50,670 nt of DNA. Source: S34-282 sp034422075 (GTDB taxonomy: Bacteria; Chloroflexota; Dehalococcoidia; Lucifugimonadales; Australimonadaceae). Made by a program: the position numbers and the translations under genes. The notes beneath the pieces were generated by a model. The model was given only the letters and a program-made list of their open reading frames with translations. It made no database searches and was not told the DNA's origin. Below are positions 48,101 through 50,670 of this stretch, piece after piece (within the stretch, counting starts at the first letter, position 1; each line of letters starts with the position of its first letter). Location of the stretch: the NCBI GenBank assembly GCA_034422075.1, contig DAOUJX010000025.1:1-50670 (forward strand), given 5' to 3'.

Positions 48101-49725
48101 CCGCGCGGGCCGAGGTAGGTGTAGAGCGACATGACCAGTTGCTCTCGCAGTGGGTCGATGGGCGGGTTGGTGACCTGTGCGAAACGCTGCTTGAAGTAGC
48201 TGGAGAGGAGGCGCGGTTTGGCGGCCAGTATCGACAGCGGGGTATCGTCCCCAAGGGAGCCGACGGGCTCGACCGCCTGCGCGTACAGAGGGCGCAGGAT
48301 GAGGTGCGCCTCCTCCGTCGTGTACGCAAAACTGCGCTGCAAGCGCGCGAGCTCGTCGCGCTCCGGCACGCTCGGGCGCTGCGTCTCGATTTCGCCGAGC
48401 GCGTAGAGGCGGCGCTCCAGCCACTCGCCGTAGGGCTGCGCCGCAGCGGCACGCTCCTTGATCTCGTCGTTGCGCAAGAGTGTGCCGGACGCCGTGTCTA
48501 CCGCAATCATCTGGCCGGGGCCCAAACGCCCCTTCTCCACCACGTGCGCGTCGTCAATCTCGACCGCTCCGACCTCGGAAGCCATGACGAAGATGTTGTC
48601 GTCGCCCACCTTGTAGCGCGCGGGGCGCAGGCCGTTGCGGTCGAGTACGGCGGCGGCAATCGTCCCGTCCGTAAAGGCAAGCGCCGCCGGGCCGTCCCAT
48701 GGCTCCGTCAGTGTTGCGTGGTACTCGTAGAAGGCGCGGAGCGATGGCTCCATACGCGGCATGTTCTCCCACGCCTCCGGCACCAGCATCATCATCGAGT
48801 GCAGCGCGTCGCGGCCCGAGAGCATCAGCAGCTCAAGCGCGTTGTCTAGGCTGGCAGAGTCGCTGACGCCCTCTTGCAAGACGGGGGCCAGCAGTTCGGC
48901 GTCGTCGCCCCAGAGCCACGAGCGCAATTCCGGCTCGCGCGCCCGCATCCAGTTGCGGTTGCCCTGAAGCGTGTTTATCTCGCCATTGTGGCCCAGCGTG
49001 CGGAATGGTTGCGCCAGCTCCCAATTGGGGAAGGTGTTGGTGCTGTAGCGCTGGTGCAAGACCGCCAGCGCCGTCTCGAACGCGGGGTCGTCCAGGTCGG
49101 GGTAGAAGGCGCGCAACTGCGGCGCGACCAGCAGCCCCTTGTAAACGATAGTGCGGTTGGAGAAGGACGCCACGTAGGCGGCGATGCCCTCGTCGACAAA
49201 CGCCCGCTCCGCCTGCTTGCGCGCAAGGTAGAGACGGCGCGGGAAGCCTTCCAGCGTCAGGTCGGGCGGCCTGCCTACGAGTACGTGCTCGATGCGCGGC
49301 ATGGTCGCAAGCGCCTGCTCTCCGAGCGCCGAAGGGTCGACCGGCGCTTCGCGCCAGCCGAGGAAGAGGAGCCGCTGCTCCTTGACGGTGCGCTCGACGA
49401 TGGTCCGCGCGCGCACCGTCTCATCCTGCGGAAGGAAGACCACGCCGACGGCTAGGTCGCCCTCCTCGTGCGGCGTGAAGCCGAATTGCTCGGCGACGGG
49501 ATAGAACAGGGCGGGCGGAATCTGCGCAATTATCCCCGCCCCGTCACCCGTCTTCGCATCGGCAGAGACGGCTCCGCGGTGCGTGACGTTCTCCACCGCC
49601 TCGAGGGCGCGGTCGAGGACCGTGCGACTCTTTGCGCCGTTAATGGCGGCCACGAACCCGACTCCGCACGCGTCGTGCTCGAATCTAGGGTCGTAAAGCG
49701 TCCTCAGACGCGGCTGGGCTCCCAT
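45187..49725 (-). CDS. gltB: glutamate synthase large subunit
   Basis: GltB is the amidotransferase/synthase subunit that makes two glutamates from glutamine and 2-oxoglutarate. The 1512-residue protein has the class II glutaminase domain with Cys19 in HDACGVGFVA (an 18-residue propeptide is likely removed), a central domain, the FMN-binding domain (GGSMSFGALSIEAHQGIASAYN onwards), and the 3Fe-4S Cys in CQIARQCHLNTCPVGV. The C-terminal Gly-rich beta-helix (GSAGQSFGAFLLEGMHL) is complete. ATG 49725 starts two bases after glnA, and the frame upstream of it is glnA's antiframe. The NADPH or ferredoxin-coupled small subunit (gltD) is absent, so the electron donor cannot be named. Confidence 0.97.
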   Translation of the reverse strand: MGAQPRLRTLYDPRFEHDACGVGFVAAINGAKSRTVLDRALEAVENVTHRGAVSADAKTGDGAGIIAQIPPALFYPVAEQFGFTPHEEGDLAVGVVFLPQDETVRARTIVERTVKEQRLLFLGWREAPVDPSALGEQALATMPRIEHVLVGRPPDLTLEGFPRRLYLARKQAERAFVDEGIAAYVASFSNRTIVYKGLLVAPQLRAFYPDLDDPAFETALAVLHQRYSTNTFPNWELAQPFRTLGHNGEINTLQGNRNWMRAREPELRSWLWGDDAELLAPVLQEGVSDSASLDNALELLMLSGRDALHSMMMLVPEAWENMPRMEPSLRAFYEYHATLTEPWDGPAALAFTDGTIAAAVLDRNGLRPARYKVGDDNIFVMASEVGAVEIDDAHVVEKGRLGPGQMIAVDTASGTLLRNDEIKERAAAAQPYGEWLERRLYALGEIETQRPSVPERDELARLQRSFAYTTEEAHLILRPLYAQAVEPVGSLGDDTPLSILAAKPRLLSSYFKQRFAQVTNPPIDPLREQLVMSLYTYLGPRGSLLEETEEHAGLLRLDAPVLADAQLAAVREDVAGLGVTTLSALYGAASGGVGLESALTRLSAEAEAAVDDGAGVLIISDKGVDSANAAIPMLLAVGAVHNHLIRARKRMRASIVAETGEARDPHQVALLIGYGASAVNPYLAFATVVDLIEVGHDADIPTVVALANYLRTINKQLLKIMSKMGISTVSAYHGAQIFEAIGLSDEVIERAFVGTPSPIGGIGFDEIAAAVQQLHTEAFEADLANGAKGDGLVDHGYYRYRRGGEPHGFSPGSVRILHKALEEEGTGQSGYEQYVEMVHNQAPISLRDLLRIKHEATPVPLDEVEPASRIVKRFNGGSMSFGALSIEAHQGIASAYNMMDSKSGSGEGGEDPRRFRELSGGVRTGSRMKQVASGRFGVTPEYLALADVLEIKMAQGTKPGEGGQLPGHKVTEIIATARRTQPGVPLISPPPHHDIYSIEDLAQLIYDLKAVNPRATVAVKLVAEAGVGTIAAGVAKGYADYVLISGGEGGTGASPWVSIKYAGSPWELGVVETQQVLVENDLRGRITLRTDGGLKTGEDIAIAAMLGAEEFGFGTAAMVAVGCQIARQCHLNTCPVGVATQDPELRAKYWGAPEMLVRYMFFIAEELRTVLASLGVRNLDEIVGRSDLLEQIPVEGAPNAHTIDLSRLLAPADPTGTRPVRRMQERNDRPEDNLLDDVLLPQVRPAIDGRQAVKIEREIRNVHRTVGARIAGEIAYIHGDSGLPEHSIDLRFRGSAGQSFGAFLLEGMHLTLEGEANDYVGKGMHGGELVLRPPDDAPYHAHDNVIMGNTVLYGATGGRLFAAGRAGERFAVRNSGAWAVVEGVGDHACEYMTGGVVVVLGPVGRNVGAGMSGGAAFALDIDGSLDWKVNLEMVGVETVDDPEDEGLLHTLILRHHEMTRSARAEDILDNWSSYLPLFRKVTPLPHIAPPPPREQERQRRDALLAVSQRRGA

Positions 49726-49727
49726 GG

Positions 49728-50670
49728 CTAGAGAACCGGCAGGTAGCGCTTGATTTCGTAATCGGTGACGGCGGCGCGGTAGCGCTCCCACTCGATGCGC
49801 TTGTTCTGCAGCAGGCTGTTGAGTGTGTGCTCGCCCAGCGCCGCCTGCAGCAGCACGCTGCCCTCCGCCGCCTCGATCGCCTCGTACAGGCTGCCCGGCA
49901 CCGCCCCGATGCCCAGGTGCGCACGCGCCTCCGGCGTCATTCGCGTAACGTCGGACGGCGCAGGCGGCACGGGCTCGTAGGCGTTGTCGATGCCCTCCAG
50001 TCCTGCCGTGAGCATCGCCGCAAAGGCCAGATAGGGGTTGCACGTCGGGTCGGGCAACCGGAACTCGACGCGCGTCGACGCCTCCCTGCCCGGGCGGTAC
50101 GCGGGCACGCGCACCAGGTCGCTCCGATTCACCGGCGCCCACGAGACGAAGGCGGGCGCCTCGAATCCGGGCACGAGCCGCTTGTAAGAGTTGACCCATT
50201 GCGCGCAGACGATTGCCAATTCGGGCGCGTGGCGCAGCAGCCCAGCGATGTAGCGGTGCGCCATGTCGCTCAGGTGGTAGGGATCCTCTTCCGCGTAGAA
50301 GACGTTCTCCTCACCACGCATCAGCGACTGGTTGACGTGCATTCCGTTCCCGTTTTGGTCAGCCATGGGCTTGGGCATGAAGGTGGCGTAGACGCCGTGG
50401 CGCATCGCCACCTCCTTCACCGCCTGCCGGTGCGTCATCACGGAGTCAGCCATCGTCAGCGCATCAGTGTGGCGCAGGTCGATTTCGTGCTGCGACGATG
50501 CCGCCTCGTGGTGGCTGTATTCCACGGGAATACCCATCTCCTCGAGGGTAAGCACCGTCTCACGCCGCAGCTCCGTCGCCGTGTCGAGCGGCGTGAAGTC
50601 GAAGTAGCCGCCCTCGTCGAGCGGTTCGGTGGAAGTGGCGGAGCGGAAGTAGAAGTGCTCCATCTCGGGG
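49728..50670 (-). CDS. glnA: glutamine synthetase, 5' end cut by the window
   Basis: The visible 314 residues are the C-terminal two-thirds of a glutamine synthetase: PEMEHFYF (a metal site), HHEAASSQHEIDLRH (ATP and metal ligands), GNGMHVNQSL, with the glutamate-binding His, and VEFRLPDPTCNPYLAFAAML. The second His of the GxGMHxH motif is Asn here. The frame is open to the window edge, so the N-terminal beta-grasp domain lies outside. It is followed two bases later by gltB; the GS-GOGAT pair therefore forms one operon that can assimilate ammonium. Type and adenylylation site cannot be judged from this part. Confidence 0.95.
   Translation of the reverse strand, partial: PEMEHFYFRSATSTEPLDEGGYFDFTPLDTATELRRETVLTLEEMGIPVEYSHHEAASSQHEIDLRHTDALTMADSVMTHRQAVKEVAMRHGVYATFMPKPMADQNGNGMHVNQSLMRGEENVFYAEEDPYHLSDMAHRYIAGLLRHAPELAIVCAQWVNSYKRLVPGFEAPAFVSWAPVNRSDLVRVPAYRPGREASTRVEFRLPDPTCNPYLAFAAMLTAGLEGIDNAYEPVPPAPSDVTRMTPEARAHLGIGAVPGSLYEAIEAAEGSVLLQAALGEHTLNSLLQNKRIEWERYRAAVTDYEIKRYLPVL

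Noticed and set aside
49726..50199. N-terminal extension of gltB by 158 codons
   Set aside because: The extension overlaps glnA in another frame. The Cys that must become the N terminus lies 19 residues after ATG 49725, as in normal GltB proteins.
1..50670. tRNA, rRNA, CRISPR arrays, insertion sequences, prophage genes
   Set aside because: I looked for clover-leaf-like T-loops (GGTTCGAATCC type), regularly spaced repeats, transposases, integrases and phage structural genes on both strands and saw none. A dedicated tRNA/CRISPR scan would settle this.

Overview
The window is 50.7 kb of GC-rich (roughly two-thirds G+C), densely packed bacterial chromosome. It carries about 50 genes and no rRNA, tRNA, CRISPR array, transposase or phage gene. 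It is mostly housekeeping and central metabolism: menaquinone (menB, menA), pantothenate (panB, panC), lipoprotein maturation (lspA), rRNA pseudouridine (rluD-like), two aminoacyl-tRNA synthetases (gltX, argS), polyamines (speD, speE), DNA polymerase III delta' (holB), lysine (lysA), fatty acid and phospholipid synthesis (two MaoC-fold dehydratase subunits, plsX, fabG) and nitrogen assimilation (glnA, gltB). The gene mix, the two LmbE/PIG-L hydrolases, DUF4389, DUF1461 and DinB families suggest Chloroflexota, perhaps Dehalococcoidia/SAR202-like. That placement is an inference from gene content, not a phylogenetic result.

Layout. 1-5.2 kb: AlaX editing protein (cut by the window edge), DMT exporter, menB-menA, then a minus-strand Rieske ferredoxin and alpha/beta hydrolase, and a small unknown gene. 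5.2-5.9 kb: a spacer with no convincing gene. 6.5-9.2 kb: a tightly overlapped P1-peptidase-panB-panC operon. 9.6-11.2 kb: three tandem DinB paralogues. 11.2-11.6 kb: an isolated transcription unit with its own sigma70-type promoter, a 25-codon ORF, a folded 3' part and a terminator. 11.7-20.6 kb: threonine aldolase (minus), lspA-rluD-gltX-DRTGG protein-speD-speE-cvpA-HNH-Rieske oxygenase. 20.6-26 kb: holB and lysA (minus), two metallo-beta-lactamase-fold hydrolases back to back, a 14-TM exporter. 26-30.3 kb: argS-CD225-DUF2752 operon and a GatC-like subunit plus amidase. 30.3-35.4 kb: VOC protein, PQQ-type sugar dehydrogenase, a frameshifted lipoprotein and an Fe3+/polyamine-type ABC importer. 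35.5-40.7 kb: DUF4389, DUF1461, mazG, a tandem GNAT, PIG-L, MFS. 40.9-45.2 kb: zinc-ribbon microprotein, crotonase, two hot-dog dehydratase subunits, plsX, fabG, PIG-L. 45.2-50.7 kb: glnA-gltB on the minus strand.

Two themes stand out. First, at least eight genes have a TANNNT -10 hexamer exactly 6-7 nt before the start codon with no room for a 5' UTR, so leaderless transcription appears to be routine here. Second, several tightly coupled gene pairs suggest functions not obvious from either gene alone: a peptidase of the beta-aminopeptidase superfamily translationally coupled to panBC, a GatC-like subunit coupled to a non-GatA amidase, a zinc-ribbon microprotein coupled to a crotonase lacking one catalytic Glu, and the self-contained small-RNA/small-ORF unit at 11.2-11.6 kb.
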